A stretch of 64,000 nucleotides of DNA, taken from assembly GCA_948567375.1 (NCBI GenBank), contig OX419755.1, positions 67,708,944 through 67,772,943 on the forward strand. The letters run 5' to 3'. Below are positions 11,423-24,457 of the stretch, one piece after another. Both the position numbers and the translations under genes were made by a program. Within the stretch, counting starts at the first letter, position 1; each line of letters starts with the position of its first letter. This DNA is from Lunularia cruciata (Eukaryota; Streptophyta; Marchantiopsida; Lunulariales; Lunulariaceae). Under the pieces are notes generated by a model, which saw nothing but the letters and a program-made list of their open reading frames with translations, searched no databases and had not been told where the DNA came from.

Positions 11423-14400
11423 TTACCCATCAGCAAAAACCTTCAGTGAACTCTGAGAATGGCGTTTCACATACTTGTGCAAAGAATCATCTCCATGTAA
11501 CTCAAGAAAAGTGGTAGCTCTCCTCACAATGTTATAATCTGGACCATAGATGTGCGCTGCACAAGCAGCCTTATAGGCTAGCAGCCATCGATCCCCTGTA
11601 CATAAACCGCGCAAGTCAGAACTCTGACAGCATAAAGGCAAATGAGCTTAACTTGTTATTACAAGAGGGCGTATACCACAACAGTTGCATTTTAACATGA
11701 AGAACGATTTAGTATGAATATATGAACATTCCTGATAGTGCTTATAATGAGTGTATCTTGAGCTGGTAATCAGGATGATTTTTCTGTAACCCACTTTTGC
11801 AGAGCACAAGCACCAGTGTTGAGAGGGTGATTAAAGGAGATATTACCTATTTCTTGTTGATGTTGTTGAAATATTTCATCGCTGAAGTGCTTTTTGATCC
11901 ACCATTCATGTCGAGGGCTAGACCATAACTTCTGTAAGTAGTCTCGACTCGCCGGTGAACGATCAGCTCTGGCCCCAGTAACGGTGCCACCAGAATTCAT
12001 GGTAGCTCTCAGTGCCAAGGCGCTAGAGGTTTTACCCACTTCTAAAAGACTTGATGCTAACTTCCGCCATACATCAGCGGAACCAGGTGTTGCGTCCAAA
12101 TGCAGGCTTATCGAGTCCAGCAAAAATGCTGTTCCCACTTTACCTACAATCACGCGACCACATTGCATGCACAGGATGATTTTTCTGATACTGTAAAATA
12201 GCAGAAGTAAGGAGCTGAGTACGCTGACATCAAGGACTGCAATGGGGACGCTCTATTGAAATTTAAAAAGAGATCTTCGAGCATAATTCTATGTCTTTTC
12301 TAAATCCTTAAGTCGGAAACTTTGCAACTTGACGACGTATGAAGATATCAGCATGGATGCATCAGTTCTCAACAGAGTACATAGTTGCTGTACACTGATA
12401 TATGAACTGCTGCAACTCTGGAGCAAAATAGAAATAGCAAAATTATAGTAGATGTTGGGATTACAACGCGACGAGACCGAAGACCAGAAGGCACACCAAA
12501 CTAGGACGACTGCCGAATTGTTGCAAAGGAAACTTTAATATAGGATGGGGGACAGATTGTATTCTTTCAAAAGTAGTAGTAGAGAGTTTATCATCTATTG
12601 GCACGACTCACACCATCGTCGTAGCTACGTCTCCGTCCCTATCCAAGAATCTAGGAATGTAGGCAGCCATACCAGAAGTTTGAAGTTTGATGATGCCTTT
12701 CAGGCCCCATAAGGAGAATGGGTTTATTGATAACACTTTCCGATAGTAATCTGCCTGTAAAGCGTGGTCTGTATGCTTGAGAGACTCCAAAATTATAGCC
12801 TTCATACTGAAACGTCACAGTCAGGTCTGGGTGGAGTGAGGCTCTTTAACTGAGGCATTTCCAGCTTCGCGAGAGAGTGTAGAAACGGCTTAATCGAATA
12901 CCTAACAAACATGCATCAAAAGTGAAGTACCTTGGAGGTGCAACATGGTTCTTCAATGCTTGGGCACACTTATCTATCTCATAAACTGCACCTTTCACAT
13001 CATGTATGGCAAGTAGTAACTGCAGTATGAGCACAAGAAAATCAATGTTAAAGGCGTAAAGATTTATCTCGGTTCTGCAGAAATGTAACCTTTGTACTAC
13101 ATTTCACACTTCAACCAAGTGCCCCAGGTTAGAGAAGATCTGATAGTTTTGCCAGCTCCGACAGTCAGGCTACTGAGGAGACTTTTAACCTCAGAGAGTC
13201 CAGTTCTCAAACCATTTTTTGCAATTCACAACTCTCCTACTATAAAACGCAGAACGAGAAACAGTACTTCGTCTTATGCACTGGGGATGAAAACTGGCCA
13301 ACCTGAACGAGTGGAAGTAGAGCAGGTAACATGTCAGGGGCTTTTTGTAGTGCCTGCTTCAGGTGCTTGACAGAAGTAGCATGGAGATCCCTGGTCCTCC
13401 CGTCGTTCATAATAACTCTGTACAGCTGATCCTTTTGAGATGGAAGTCGAGCAACGCGGATAGGGAAAAGTCTTGGATCCAAACCTGTACCAAAGACTTA
13501 CAGGTGTTCATTTCCAGAGTAGTTGAAGGTGAGAAGTAGATTACGAAATAGTCAGTGTCATGATAACAGAACAACTAGAGATGACCGTCATAGAAAAATA
13601 AGCGTACACTGATTCTAGCACACAAATCGAATCGGGCCACTTGGACCTTGTTTCCAAGAATACTTCATCCGGAACATCCCCTGATGGCATGGTCAGGGGA
13701 CACAAAGTCACCAGTTTGACTGTAGCGTACCTTGAGAAAGAGGGATTGCGGCTTGCAGCCATACTTGTTCCCCACTATGTACAAACCCCTCTTCGTCTGT
13801 TTCCTCCTCATATAAAGAGCGTTGCGAAGCCAGCCTTGCACTGGAGTCCATCTCCAATGTACTGGCAGTAACACTATCTCGTGATAAAAATTTACGTCGT
13901 TGACCCGGAAAACAGTGGGAGTCGCTAGACATGACACTGCCTTCGGGACTTCCTGCTCTGAACATGTTTGTCCCCGAGGATAGGTCAACTGAAGGCTCTG
14001 GAGCTTCAGTTTCACCAATGACCTCTTGGCGACCTGCATTCTTGATTCCAATATCTTCCCCGATTTCTGATAAATCGCTTTTAGAAGATTCTTGAACTGC
14101 AGCCTCATACCAGAGCCAATGTGTATTGAGCCCATGGCACAAATTTACAACAGGGTCCTCCCGAAACTTAGGACCGTCAGCAAGCCTGCAGGTCAGAGGA
14201 GGCAAGCAAGAGAGTTCATAACACTAAAATGTAACAGAATTGTACAGACCAGCTAGATACAAGCCATCACCTTCTTTCCTAAAAAGATTCGCGAAAGAGA
14301 GAAGCAAGACAGTTCTTCATGCTCTCAAGAGCAGTTCTTCCGCAAACCAAAAGCCTAGGATCACGGGCATCCTAGGCATCTAGGTTTCACCCCACATCGT

Positions 14401-15573
14401 GCAGAGATGGCATTCAAATTGGACGAACTTACGGACGAAGTTCGTTATACGCTGCTTCTCGATCTCCCTGATTCATCAAGTAGAGTGCTGATTCCAGTTG
14501 AATTTCTCCACGACACCTCTGAGATACACTATGTCAGCACAGGCTAACGTTGCAGGTATATACTTCTTGAAAGCTTGGATATCGAGAGTTGCTTCTTACT
14601 GCATTTGGCATGTGTCGGTTAAGAAGTCGAAACATTCGCCTACATCTTAAGGCATTTGATTGTGAATCATCAACTCGCCTAAGCACCGTCATTGCGGCCT
14701 AGGACAGCATTGAACACGAACGTGGCATCAGCTTCCGGAACCAGACAAGCAGAAGAAGAATGAAGTAGTTCCTAAATTCACCCGCCATAATAGTTCCAGC
14801 TACCGAGATAAGCACATGTCCATAAAGCTCAAGTTGATCCGCAGTGTTGGAGAAACACAGTTTCTGAAATTCAGCCTTCAACTTGGTTCTCGAAATTCGA
14901 ATCCATCCAGGGTATTGAAGTTGAAGCATACCCAGTAATCAGACCTACAGCCCGGGAGCCCACTGGGATCTTTAGCTGCATTGTAGCCTATACCGACTAA
15001 AACACCAAGAGCTCCACAAGCTTCAGTCCAGCGACGTTGCTCCATCAGCGACTTGAGCAGATGACGCAGCTGCAGGTCCCCGAATTTCCATAGAGGGCAG
15101 ATTAGTCACAAACTGATATACTGGAACATTTAAAATCATCATACGTAATGAGGAGTTCTCCAAGCACGATGTACTAAATAGTAACAGCATGGCTACAAAG
15201 AGCTGAGAAGGAAAGAGGCCCCTCTGCAAGGCGTGGGTACCTTGTTACGATGAACTGTCTCCAGTTCTCCGCTGTCCCCATCAATGCCATACTCTTCCCG
15301 TCTTCGTGTACCCTTTTTCTTCCGTAAATGTTTATGAGTCGGATTGATGCATGAGAGTCGCTTCGCCTTCAAGGATACAGCCGATAGCTGTGGTCTTGGT
15401 CCTGCAATCTCCTGAGTTTCCGAAGTTACTACAACTAACGCTCCTGCAACTTCAAGCTCGCCATCTCCAGGACAAACTCCGATTTCCTGCTCATGATTTC
15501 CTGCAGACAACTCCAGGTCCACCTCTTCGCCATACTCGAGCTTCACGGCAGTAAAGCTAGTAATTTCTTCCAT
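11423..15573 (-). CDS. TAF1A: TAF1A-like RNA polymerase I-specific TBP-associated factor (multi-exon)
   Basis: Predicted subunit of the SL1/TIF-IB type factor that brings RNA polymerase I to rDNA promoters in the nucleolus. Exons I can place: 15,573-15,241 (start MEEITSF; acidic, then Lys/Arg-rich), from 15,069 (LRHLLKSLMEQRRWTEAC, like the family's first helices), 14,518-14,433 (LESALYLMNQGD), 14,185-13,765 (EDPVVNLCHGLNTHWLWY, then acidic), 13,484-13,303 (HLKQALQKAPDMLPALLPL), 13,019-12,931, from 12,806 (YYRKVLSINPFSLWGL), ending at 11,791 (LLDSISLHLD, then WWIKKHFS, matching the W...WW..HFS signature of TAF1A) and 11,623-11,423 (WLLAYKAACAA, stop). Borders of the second exon's end and of the exons near 12.6 and 12.15 kb are uncertain, so the full frame was not closed. 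A 5' UTR intron is likely because a ttttttgcag acceptor lies just upstream of the ATG. Identification rests on the order of several conserved blocks recalled from the family. Confidence 0.7.
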
Positions 15574-16428
15574 CTCTAGAGATATCTCATTCTGCAAAAA
15601 AGCATAGACAATTCCCTCTAGATTAAATCTTCTGCTTCAACGAAACCGCGGTCTCAGAGACCAACTGTAGGATCAGAAAATAAAACCCGGTCGCCACATG
15701 GAAAAAGTTCATGTCAATGCGGAGCTCAGAGGGACTGGAAAACTTCGTGACTGTCCCAACTTCCTGAAGAGAAAATTCTTCGCATGTAAACCATGAAGTT
15801 ATCGGCACTTAGCTCAGCGGCACAACAAAGAATCATGACAACACAGAACTTACAAAACCAGAACGGACACAGAACTGGTAATTCCCTGCCCTCCAATCAC
15901 ATAAAATACCATCTCATCTTCATTCGCAGTGATCTGTGCTGAGAGCAAAATTCTCCCCACATTCTTTCTGGCAGCATGACTCCTGATAAAAGTACATTCA
16001 TTCGAGCACATGCCAGCTATTAGAAAATTCCCACTGCAACCTAAGTGATTGCACAGAACGACTTTCAAGTTACACTCAATTCAACCGTTCACCTTGAAAC
16101 AAAAGCTGCGACTCAATCAATTCCATCCCGCCAGGCCCCAAACGGCATCCGTGCTCACGAGGGTAGCGGGACAGGAAACTTGTTCTTACCAGTTCCCGGC
16201 AAAGAAGGGCTCGAATTGCACCCAGAATCAACGGTCCCACACCGAACAAGCTGAGACCATTGTGGTGGTGGTGGTGATGGAGGAGCACTGCACTGACTTC
16301 ACATAGTACTTTTCGGAAATGCTGTCGGCAGCTACAGTACCGAGGAGAGATCTTATAGGAACAGCGGAGCAATGACAGAAATGAGGTTATAAGAACATAG
16401 GACTTGGTTTCCCCTGTAATTGTACTCG

Positions 16429-16437
16429 TTAGGGTTT
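16429..16437 (-). promoter_or_regulatory. Telo-box (AAACCCTAA on the minus strand)
   Basis: The plus strand reads TTAGGGTTT. Telo-boxes are typical of plant promoters of ribosomal protein and ribosome-assembly genes and are bound by TRB/AtPur-alpha type proteins. It lies 90 bp upstream of the NOC1 start codon. Confidence 0.75.
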
Positions 16438-16443
16438 AAGCCC

Positions 16444-16452
16444 TTAGGGTTT
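16444..16452 (-). promoter_or_regulatory. Second telo-box
   Basis: The plus strand reads TTAGGGTTT again, 15 bp after the first copy and 75 bp before the NOC1 start codon. Two closely spaced exact copies make a chance occurrence unlikely. Confidence 0.75.
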
Positions 16453-16526
16453 AGTACACATAGGGTACACAACCCCTCGTTTTTCCGATTGCAGGGGAAG
16501 ATTGGAGCTCTGAGGTTGAAGGAGCT

Positions 16527-19500
16527 ATGGGAAAAACTCGACAGGCGAGGCCTGAGGGGGGGGATTTGAACGCGATTCAATCGGATGTCGCATTCTTTGC
16601 AGCCAGTTTAGGGTTAGCTTCGGCTTCGGCAGCTGCTACAGGTTTTGATGATTCCGATTTTCGTAAAACGGGATCGATCAACAAGCCGGGGAGAGAGAAA
16701 TTGGGGGATGGAGGAGATGGAAAGAAAGGGAAGAAGGGTAAGGAGAGCGTAACAGGAAAGAATGACGCAGGATTTAGTCCAGGGAATAAGGGGGTGAAGG
16801 GTGACAGGAAGCGCGGAGACAAGGAGGACGGGGGGAAAAGTTTCAAGGCGAAAAAGCCCGGGGATGACGTCAAAGGGTGGGAAGGAAAATCGCAAGGGGG
16901 TAAATTCCATAAAGGAGGACGTCGGAAATTTGAAATTGAAGATAAGTCGAAACAGTTTGACTCAAACTCAAAGAAGCGGAAAGGGAGCTGGGACAATGCA
17001 GCCGATGGGGGAAACGAGGCGAAGCGGCCTTTGGTGGAGCAGCCTTACGGGGAGCCAGAATTTATTCAAAAATTGCGATCAGAGGCTCAGGTTTTGCTCG
17101 AGAAGGCGGCGGCTGATTACGAAAAAAGTCGTGCGAAGAACAGCGACGCAGATTGGCTCTTAAAGGCCAGGCGATCTGGAACATCTGCTGATAAAGTGGC
17201 AGCGATGACAGTCATTTTGCAGGAGAATCCCAAAGCCAACGTGCGCACTCTAGACGCTCTGTTGGGTGATTATAAAACTCAACCCCCGATTACTATGCTG
17301 CCACGTTTAGTCAGATGTCACCTAATTATCCTCCGCATTAAGATGTTATTCTCTTTGCTCAACCACTGCAATCATCAGCGAATTCTGGACTCGCTGATTT
17401 TTTTTGAATTAGTGAATTTGCTGCATAGTTCAACAGACTTTCAATTTGCTTGCAAACTACGCGTTCATGAATATTACAAATGCACAATGTTGACTCCATA
17501 ATTTACTTAATGTGGAGTCGACATTATCTGTCAACCTGGTTTCGGACACATACATTGGCTCCTACACACTCCAAGTAAGATTTTTGTCATTGCGGCAGCA
17601 GGATTCATGAGGAAGGCATGTTATCTAGTGACAGAATGGAGAGTGAAATTAGACTTTGTTTTGCAGTTCTTTTGGGTTGTCGTGTAATCGGGAGTGATTC
17701 CCACAAACTGCAGGTATGATGACATCGAAAGGAGGCAAACGTCATGCAGCAACTGGTATTGATGCTCTTAAGGAGCTTTTTATGTACAAGTAGGTGATCG
17801 CACCATATCCGATCACTTGCGCTCGGTTGAAAGCGATCTGCTGGCGACCTTATTCTGACAAGTTGCAATTCACATTACTGATATTGTTTATGTTGCTGTC
17901 TTTCCAGCCTCCTTCCTGACCGCAAACTGAAGTATTTTGCTCAACAGCCTCTTTCGACCCTTGTCGAAAGTAAAGAACGTGCTTCACTGCTGCTGGAATG
18001 GATATGGGAAGACTGTTTGAAACACAGGTACATCGTCATATTATCATGTTTGGAGCCTTACCTTCACATCTTACAGTGACCAGCGTTTTCCCATTTAACC
18101 TTCATCAGCTACTCACTACCCTTTCCCATTATGTGAGTTCTCCTCGGTGATTACATCTTCATACATAGTGCAGAGGCGCTCAACATGAGACTAGTCTCAA
18201 ACATTTATCGTTCGCCCTTGCCCTGTGACGCAGGTACGAGCGATTTGTCATGGCACTTGATGAGGCTTCAAAGGATAAACTACCGTTCTTGAAGGAGAAA
18301 GCTCTGAAGGTGCTGGTTACACTCGGACACAGCTATTTATTTACCGTGTCTAAAGGTTGCCTTGGGATTTTATCAACTAGCATGTCAGCAAATGCCGGAG
18401 TTGGTCATCACTTTTCTCTCTGATCGACTCTCGTCTCGTTACCATTTTGATATTTGATGTGTATGTCTGTTGCAGTCAGTGTACGAACTATTGAAAACAA
18501 AGCCAGAGCAAGAAAGACGGCTACTGGCCACACTCGTGAACAAGGTATTGTTCAAGCTCGAAAATCTGTTGATCTGGATTCCAGAAATGACCTCATCATG
18601 TCATTTACACCGTGGTATTCAAGCCGTTAAAGTTATTGATAGGCCTAATCAGGTTGCTTGACCAGTAGCATTAACCAGTTTCGTCTATCAGCTTGGTGAT
18701 CCAGAACGGAAAGTCGCCTCCAATGCAAGTTACCTTCTCTCCTGCCTCTTGACTGCTCATCCGGCTATGAAGGTACCATTAATCATCACGCTAGCTTGGT
18801 ACAAAACTACAAGAGATGCGATAGCTTTACTAGGTTTGAATTTTGCAAAATTTCTTCGCAGGTCTCTTGCCCTCGTGCTCTGTGTCTGGTTCGTCTCAAG
18901 TAGGTTCTGCGTAGCTCTTCCCCGGCTGTCTTTAGATTCCATCCAGTCCCGTGGAGTTCCATGTCTGGACCTTTGGAGTAGTTGTTACATCTGGTAGTTT
19001 TCTGGTAGCGTGCTTTCCAGTTCTAAGTTGACCACGTTTGCCTTGGATAGAAAGTCGTCGTTGATGAAGTTGACGGGTTTGTGTTTCGACCCCACGTTGG
19101 TCTGCGAGCGAGATATTATGCGGTATGGCATCACCTGTTGGTCTTTGAATCACAGCATTGTTCATCCACAATATATTGGTGATCTTTTGAAGTGTTTGAT
19201 AAATACAGGCAGCTCTTTAGTTCTTTACAGATTTCAAGGTAACACACTTGGTTGTTTTTATTATTGCAGGCAGTTTTTCTGAATCAGATTGTCTTAAGTG
19301 ATAAGGGTGATGGACCCAAGCTTGCCAAGCAGCTTATCGACCTCTACTTCGCCCTTTTCAAGGTACAGCATGCCACATTTCTCTTTGGTATTGCATAAGT
19401 TGATTGGAAGTTCTTGAACGGAAACAGTACCGAATCTGAGAGGTTTCTCCAGTAAAAAATTCTTGATCAAATGAGATATGTTTTCACTCAAGGTTGTGCC

Positions 19501-22500
19501 ATTTGAAGCACGTACTTGAATCATTCCTGATATCAAGCCGCAATGTATTATCAGTGTAATAAAGACTATGCTAAGGCACGTGTTTTCAAGCATGCTTTGT
19601 ATAATGTATTCTGAATCAGTTTATGTTCTTCATTTTAGGCCGTCACAACCGGAGACCAAGAAGATGATGAGGAGAAGCACGAAAAGAAGAAAAAGACGGA
19701 AGACAAGGGAAGGTGGAAAGGAAAACGGAAAGAACCCAAAAAGTCTAAATCGCTGTCAGCTGATTTAACAAGGGAAATTGATTCAAGACTTCTTTCTGCA
19801 CTTCTTACAGTATGTAATAATCCTACCACCGGTTCCTGCAGCTCATCACCATTTGGTTTGGAAGAACCGATGGGTGCAGATGTACTGTAGATCATGGAGC
19901 ATTCCAGTTACTGTCGCTTTGTTTCTTGTATTGTATTGGAGAAAATCTAATTGCCTTGTTTTGGTGCATTTTTTGAATGTAAGAGTTGCATTTACTGCAA
20001 CCTTTATGTCTGGAGTACGGATGCAAATACTTATGGATGGGATTCTGAAACATCGACTTTTGCAGGGTGTTAATAGAGCTTTTCCTTACATTACAGCGGA
20101 AGACCTGGATACGGTGACTCAGGAAAACTCAGTTCTTTTCCGATTGGTACCCTCTCCTTCTCTTGTATATCCTAGCTTTTCCTTGTAGGCACTCGCTCAT
20201 TCATTTAGAAATTTATTGCTCGAACACAGGCAGTAGTGAACAAATCGAGAGGTAGTTGCATTCGTGTTATGAAATGTTTCAGTGTTACACTGTTCCAAGC
20301 TAGATGGAATTGCACTTTTGTCCATGTAACCTGGGTAGGTCGTAGAAATCATGTGACGCTGCGGTCTTGATTTTCCAGTCGTGTTAGTTGACTGCGAGGC
20401 CCTTGATGATAGGTACATTCAAGCAATTTCAACGTTGCGGTACAAGCGTTAATGCTCCTCCATCAGCTCATGGTTAAGAATCAGGCTGTCAGTGACCGGT
20501 TCTATCGAGCTCTCTACTCCGTCCTCTTATCTCAAAGTCTTGTCAAATCATCCAAGGTATGTGGTATGACATGTCTCATTAGCACCATATTTACATCTGA
20601 TTTGTACTGGCTTCAGGGTGGGAATTGGTTCGTATGAGAGATTATAGTTTTTATTGACATAACTCCTAGTTAGGCTTGCTTCCCTCCTTGGGGTGCCAGT
20701 AAATGGAATAGCTGTTGCTGGCCATATGAAATCATTCCTACTTGCAGGCCACGTCTCTATTATCCATCTTTTCTGTTGTCAACGACGCACTAACCATTCT
20801 TTATCACCGATGGCAGGCAGAAATGTTTCTCGGCCTCATTTTCAAGGCCCTTAAATCTGATGTTGATCCGAGGCGGATGTCAGCTCTGGCGAAACGCCTG
20901 ACCCAGGTGAGAGCCCGCTTACATGCCCAGAACATTGTCGGCTCATATGTTGTATATTAAATGTCTTTTGTCCAATGTTACAATTCAGTCTCCACGCAGC
21001 GCATTGGCTTATTTTTAATATTGCAAATATGCACTATATTAGCACTTATCACAAGGTTCCTGAGTGTCTATCTTCAACTGACTCGATGTACTCTCTGCGT
21101 AGGTCGCCATGCAGCAGCCACCTGAATTCGCCTGCGCTTCACTTTTGCTCATCTCAGAGACCCTCAAATTGAAACCCACTCTTTGGTCCGTTACAGAAAC
21201 TAGGATCTTACTGTTTAAAACGTGCCACAAAGATGGATGTTATGTTATGCAACCATACTATACATTTCCCGTCTTCCTGCATACTCGCCATCGTTCATGC
21301 TCTTGAATATGGTGTCGATGACAGCTTAATCATCATTCAATGCCTTAGAGATGCGCTGGCATCCTTGCCGTAAAAAATTGTAGTTTCTTGGAGTAGGAAT
21401 AGCGAGTGGTATAATTTCTGACGGTAGCGATAATGTGCAGGAATGCGGTGCTAAATTCTGAGGATCACGATGATGATTTTGAACATTTCGAGGATGAGAG
21501 AGATGATAGTGACAGGGTGGAGGGTATCACTCAGCAGGAAATAATAGGAGAAGATAGTGAGAACGGGAAGTCAGACCTTGAGGATGTGGAAAGTACTTGG
21601 CCTCAAAAAGGATACTACGACCCCAAACACCGAGATCCACTATACTGGTGAGGCCAGGTGCAAAGAGGGCTCATAGTGTGTCTTCACCCTTCTACAAGTG
21701 TATTTTTACTCTTCTACTTCTGCTTCCTTCTTTTGGTCATATTTACAAAAAACGACATTCGCCCACGAGCGATCACCATCTTAAATACTGTTAAGCTTTT
21801 TCTTCTTCGTCAAGCTTCTGGTTAAGGGTAACTAACTATTCCTTTCCAGAGTTCATGTTTTTATGCTAAGAATGACGCACATCAATCTTTCATGCAGTCA
21901 AGCACATAGAGCGTGCTGGTGGGAGCTCACTGTTCTAGCGAAGCACGTTCACCCCTCGGTCGCAGCCATGGCTCGCACTCTGTTATCAGGCGCAACGATA
22001 CTTTATAATGGAGACCCACTGCGAGATCTTGCTTTGGGAGTATTCCTTGACCGTTTTGTGGAGAAGAAACCGAAGGCCGCTAAAGGGAAGGCAGAAGGAA
22101 CATGGCACGGGTCGTCCATAACATTACCTTCGAAAGCGGTATGTTCGAATATGCGCTTCCTTAGCGACGTGGTACTGTAGCCAAGTTCATGCAGGTCCAA
22201 GTATATAACTATGGAATAATGTCGTTAGAAAGCATCACTCATAAGCATGGTTTTTCTTATGCCATTCAGATTGGAGGCCAACGTGCACGACCAATGGGTG
22301 AGGACGTTTTGAAACTGGCTGAAGATGATGTTGCGCCCGAGGACATCGTTTTCCACAAGTTTTACACTGTAAAATCAACTCGAAGTAAACCCAAGAAGAA
22401 GAGCAAAGAGAAAACGGAGGAAGACGTTCTAGGTGTGGATGAGGTCGCCGTTTTCGACGGAGATGACAGCGAAGATGAGGAAATAGATATTCTACTAGAG

Positions 22501-22965
22501 CAGGAAGCAGGTCAAGAGATGGATATAGGAGGAGACGAAAGCGAGGGTGATGATTTGGAAAGTGGTGATGAAGACATGGTTTACGCTGAGAAGGGTGAGA
22601 ATGACGAGGACGAGTCAGGTTCAGGCATAGAAGGAGTTGGCAGTGATGAAGAAGAAGGAGATGCTCTTCTAGAAGCAGGCTTAGAGATGAGTAGTAGTGG
22701 CGGAGAGGAAATTGATAGCGAAGAGGATGCCCAATTTGACAGTGAAGAGGATGTTTTCCTGCCCAAGAAAGGGAAGAAGCAAAAGCTTGGTAGACAGCAC
22801 GGTGGGAAAAAACGTGCCGCAGCTTTCAGCGAAGACGAGGGTGATGTCGAATATGGCAGCGACGACGGTTTCAAATCCCAAAAGGGAAAGAATCAAAAGC
22901 CTGCTCGACCCCAACGAGGAAAGAAACGTGCTTCGGTTTTTGCAGAGGCAGAGGATTCAGACTAG
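16527..22965 (+). CDS. SWA2: NOC1 / CEBPZ / SLOW WALKER2 homologue, ribosome assembly factor
   Basis: Nucleolar factor that pairs with NOC2 and is needed for pre-rRNA processing and early 60S subunit assembly. I can join 16 exons in one frame (1,012 residues): 16,527-17,265; 17,714-17,789; 17,908-18,027; 18,234-18,309; 18,476-18,544; 18,692-18,772; 19,051-19,122; 19,270-19,362; 19,639-19,809; 20,066-20,146; 20,413-20,556; 20,817-20,906; 21,103-21,185; 21,441-21,647; 21,898-22,138; 22,270-22,965. Residues 1-160 are Lys/Gly-rich and disordered. The helical-repeat body follows (LLPDRKLKYF, DEVDGFVFRPHVGLRARYY). The CBF/NOC domain lies roughly in residues 440-780 (ALMLLHQLM; HVHPSVAAMARTLLSG; FLDRFVEKKPK). 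The last 200 residues are acidic with two basic GKKRA repeats. Exon 13 uses a weak donor (GTCCGT), chosen because it alone keeps the frame. Length matches the family. Confidence 0.95.
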
Positions 22966-23400
22966 AATTCAATATAACGTTTAACGGCGCACATTCATGT
23001 TCATTGTACAGCTTGTGAAGAAAAAATCGTCCTTCTTGTACTTACTAATCAGAAAGGAAAACAAAGTCGTGATTAATTCCTTGGACCGAATCGTCTATCT
23101 AAAACTCAGAAAGGAGTACAAGCTTTTGTACTCCAGGCACTCAAGTCACCGCATCGTACCCAGTGTGCATGGGCACGCTAAAACCGAACATGTGGAGTTC
23201 GCTCACAGGACGAGCAGCTAAGTACCACGACCTAACGTGCGATCTATCTTCCATCTCCTACTCTCTAACGCTTCTTTATATTCTGGAGCCGCCTATCCAC
23301 ATTCCTTTATGCTTCACAGAGTGATTACTGCGTAAAGGTAGTACTGTATGTAACACAGGAGTTGACCACACAAATCTCTCCCCAGGTCCTTCACTGAGAA
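22966..23400. other. 3' flank of NOC1, nothing recognised
   Basis: NOC1 3' UTR and spacer. A short ORF at 22,997-23,221 has no recognisable motif. Confidence 0.4.
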
Positions 23401-23401
23401 G

Positions 23402-23409
23402 TATATAAG
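23402..23409 (+). promoter_or_regulatory. TATA box (TATATAAG)
   Basis: TATATAAG is followed about 60 bp downstream by a strong splice-donor-like AAG|GTAAGTA at 23,465-23,474 and then by the 81-bp repeat array. Together these look like the start of a small plus-strand transcription unit, but no conserved product supports it. Confidence 0.45.
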
Positions 23410-23475
23410 GAGCCTTGTGTATCTGGGTGAACAAAAGTGTGCCTTGTTTACCTCATCTTAGATAAAGGTAAGTAG

Positions 23476-23727
23476 TAACCAAAGCCTCGTTTCTATTACA
23501 GATACCAACTCCTGAAGATGTGGACGAATGTCCCATCTCAGTAGAGAAAGGGAGATGTGCTAAAGCCTTGTTTCCATTACAGATACCAACTCGGGAAGAT
23601 GTGGACGAATGTCCCATCTCAGTAGAGAAAGGAAGATATGCTGAAGTCTCTTGTCTATTACAGATGCCAACACGTGAAGATGTGGACGAATGTCCCGTCT
23701 CAGTAGAGAAAGGAAGGTGTGCTATGT
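23476..23727 (+). repeat. 81-bp tandem repeat, about 3.1 units, in-frame
   Basis: Units begin at 23,501, 23,582 and 23,663, each opening with 'gat(a/g)ccaac', with a partial unit upstream from 23,476. The period is a multiple of three and the plus frame is open from 23,520 to 23,774, giving a 27-residue repeat around EDVDECP(I/V)SVEKGR. Each unit also carries a pyrimidine tract plus 'attacag', so each could serve as a splice acceptor. Whether it is translated is unknown. Confidence 0.7.
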
Positions 23728-24447
23728 ACTGTTCCGTATCTTTGAGACCAAAGCAAACAAGTTATGCTTCCTGAGATTGTAGATAGAGATCAAGACATTG
23801 GGTCTCTCAGAGTGATCTATATTTCCTAATCAGCCTTGGTGGCAAAAGCACTGCTTGTCACGTTGAGTGCGACCGAAGTAAATATATAAAAAGGTTCTGG
23901 CAGACAGTTATCCGTTCCCTCGTGATTCCAACGAGGATGTGAACCTGGCTTTTCATGGGAGTGATTCACCAACACAACACAGGTGAACGGATTCACTCGA
24001 CTGTACCTTCAATTCAACCTAAGTTGACAACGAGTCAGTTTAACTCGGCATGGACCTCCGTTCTAGGAGGCAGTTGAACTCTAATCCAGGCTGGCGTGGC
24101 ACGTTACAAGACATCTCACACCAACGACGACGGCCTCGTAGATGCCGCACCACAGACATTCTCCAGTAAATAGTGCCGCGGCAGCCCACACCGTAGCCAC
24201 GTCATGGTCTAGGTCCGAGAGAACCCAAGTGTCCTGCAACAGTCCTCATCCCTTTGATCAAGACAGACAGACAGACTGCAGGGACCGCAGTGTGTGTTAC
24301 TAGAAGGTGGAGGAGGTGCAAGAAACCTCGAAAGAACTTTTGTGAATCTGACAGCCACAAATGTGGTCACTGTGGTTGCTTTGAGTGGGCACATGGCCGA
24401 AATAGATGGCCGGGCCGGGCCGGGCCAGGTTTGGGGATTACCACATA

Positions 24448-24457
24448 ATGTCGACAT
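24448..24457 (+). promoter_or_regulatory. Zinc deficiency response element (ATGTCGACAT)
   Basis: Perfect match to the palindromic ZDRE consensus RTGTCGACAY, the site of plant F-group bZIP regulators. It lies 2.9 kb upstream of the ZIP start codon. Confidence 0.55.

Larger units (their letters stand above)
15574..16526. promoter_or_regulatory. Shared divergent promoter region of TAF1A-like and NOC1 genes
   Basis: About 950 bp separate the two start codons, and the genes point away from each other. The side next to NOC1 has two telo-boxes. I see no clear TATA box for either gene, which fits housekeeping genes. A GGT/GTG simple repeat sits at 16,260-16,282. Part of the interval is probably the TAF1A 5' UTR and a leader intron. 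Confidence 0.6.

Noticed and set aside
16076..16372. Minus ORF with a run of histidines
   Set aside because: The His run comes from a GGT/GTG simple repeat in the intergenic region; there are no neighbours or domains to support a gene.
17266..17501. Extension of the first NOC1 exon by 78 codons
   Set aside because: A donor at 17,266 joins in frame to a conserved helical segment at 17,714; the extension has no similarity to the family.
22581..22914. Ser/Pro-rich minus ORFs
   Set aside because: Antisense of the acidic C-terminal exon of NOC1.
23476..23727. CRISPR-like array
   Set aside because: The repeats are contiguous 81-bp units without unique spacers, in plant nuclear DNA.
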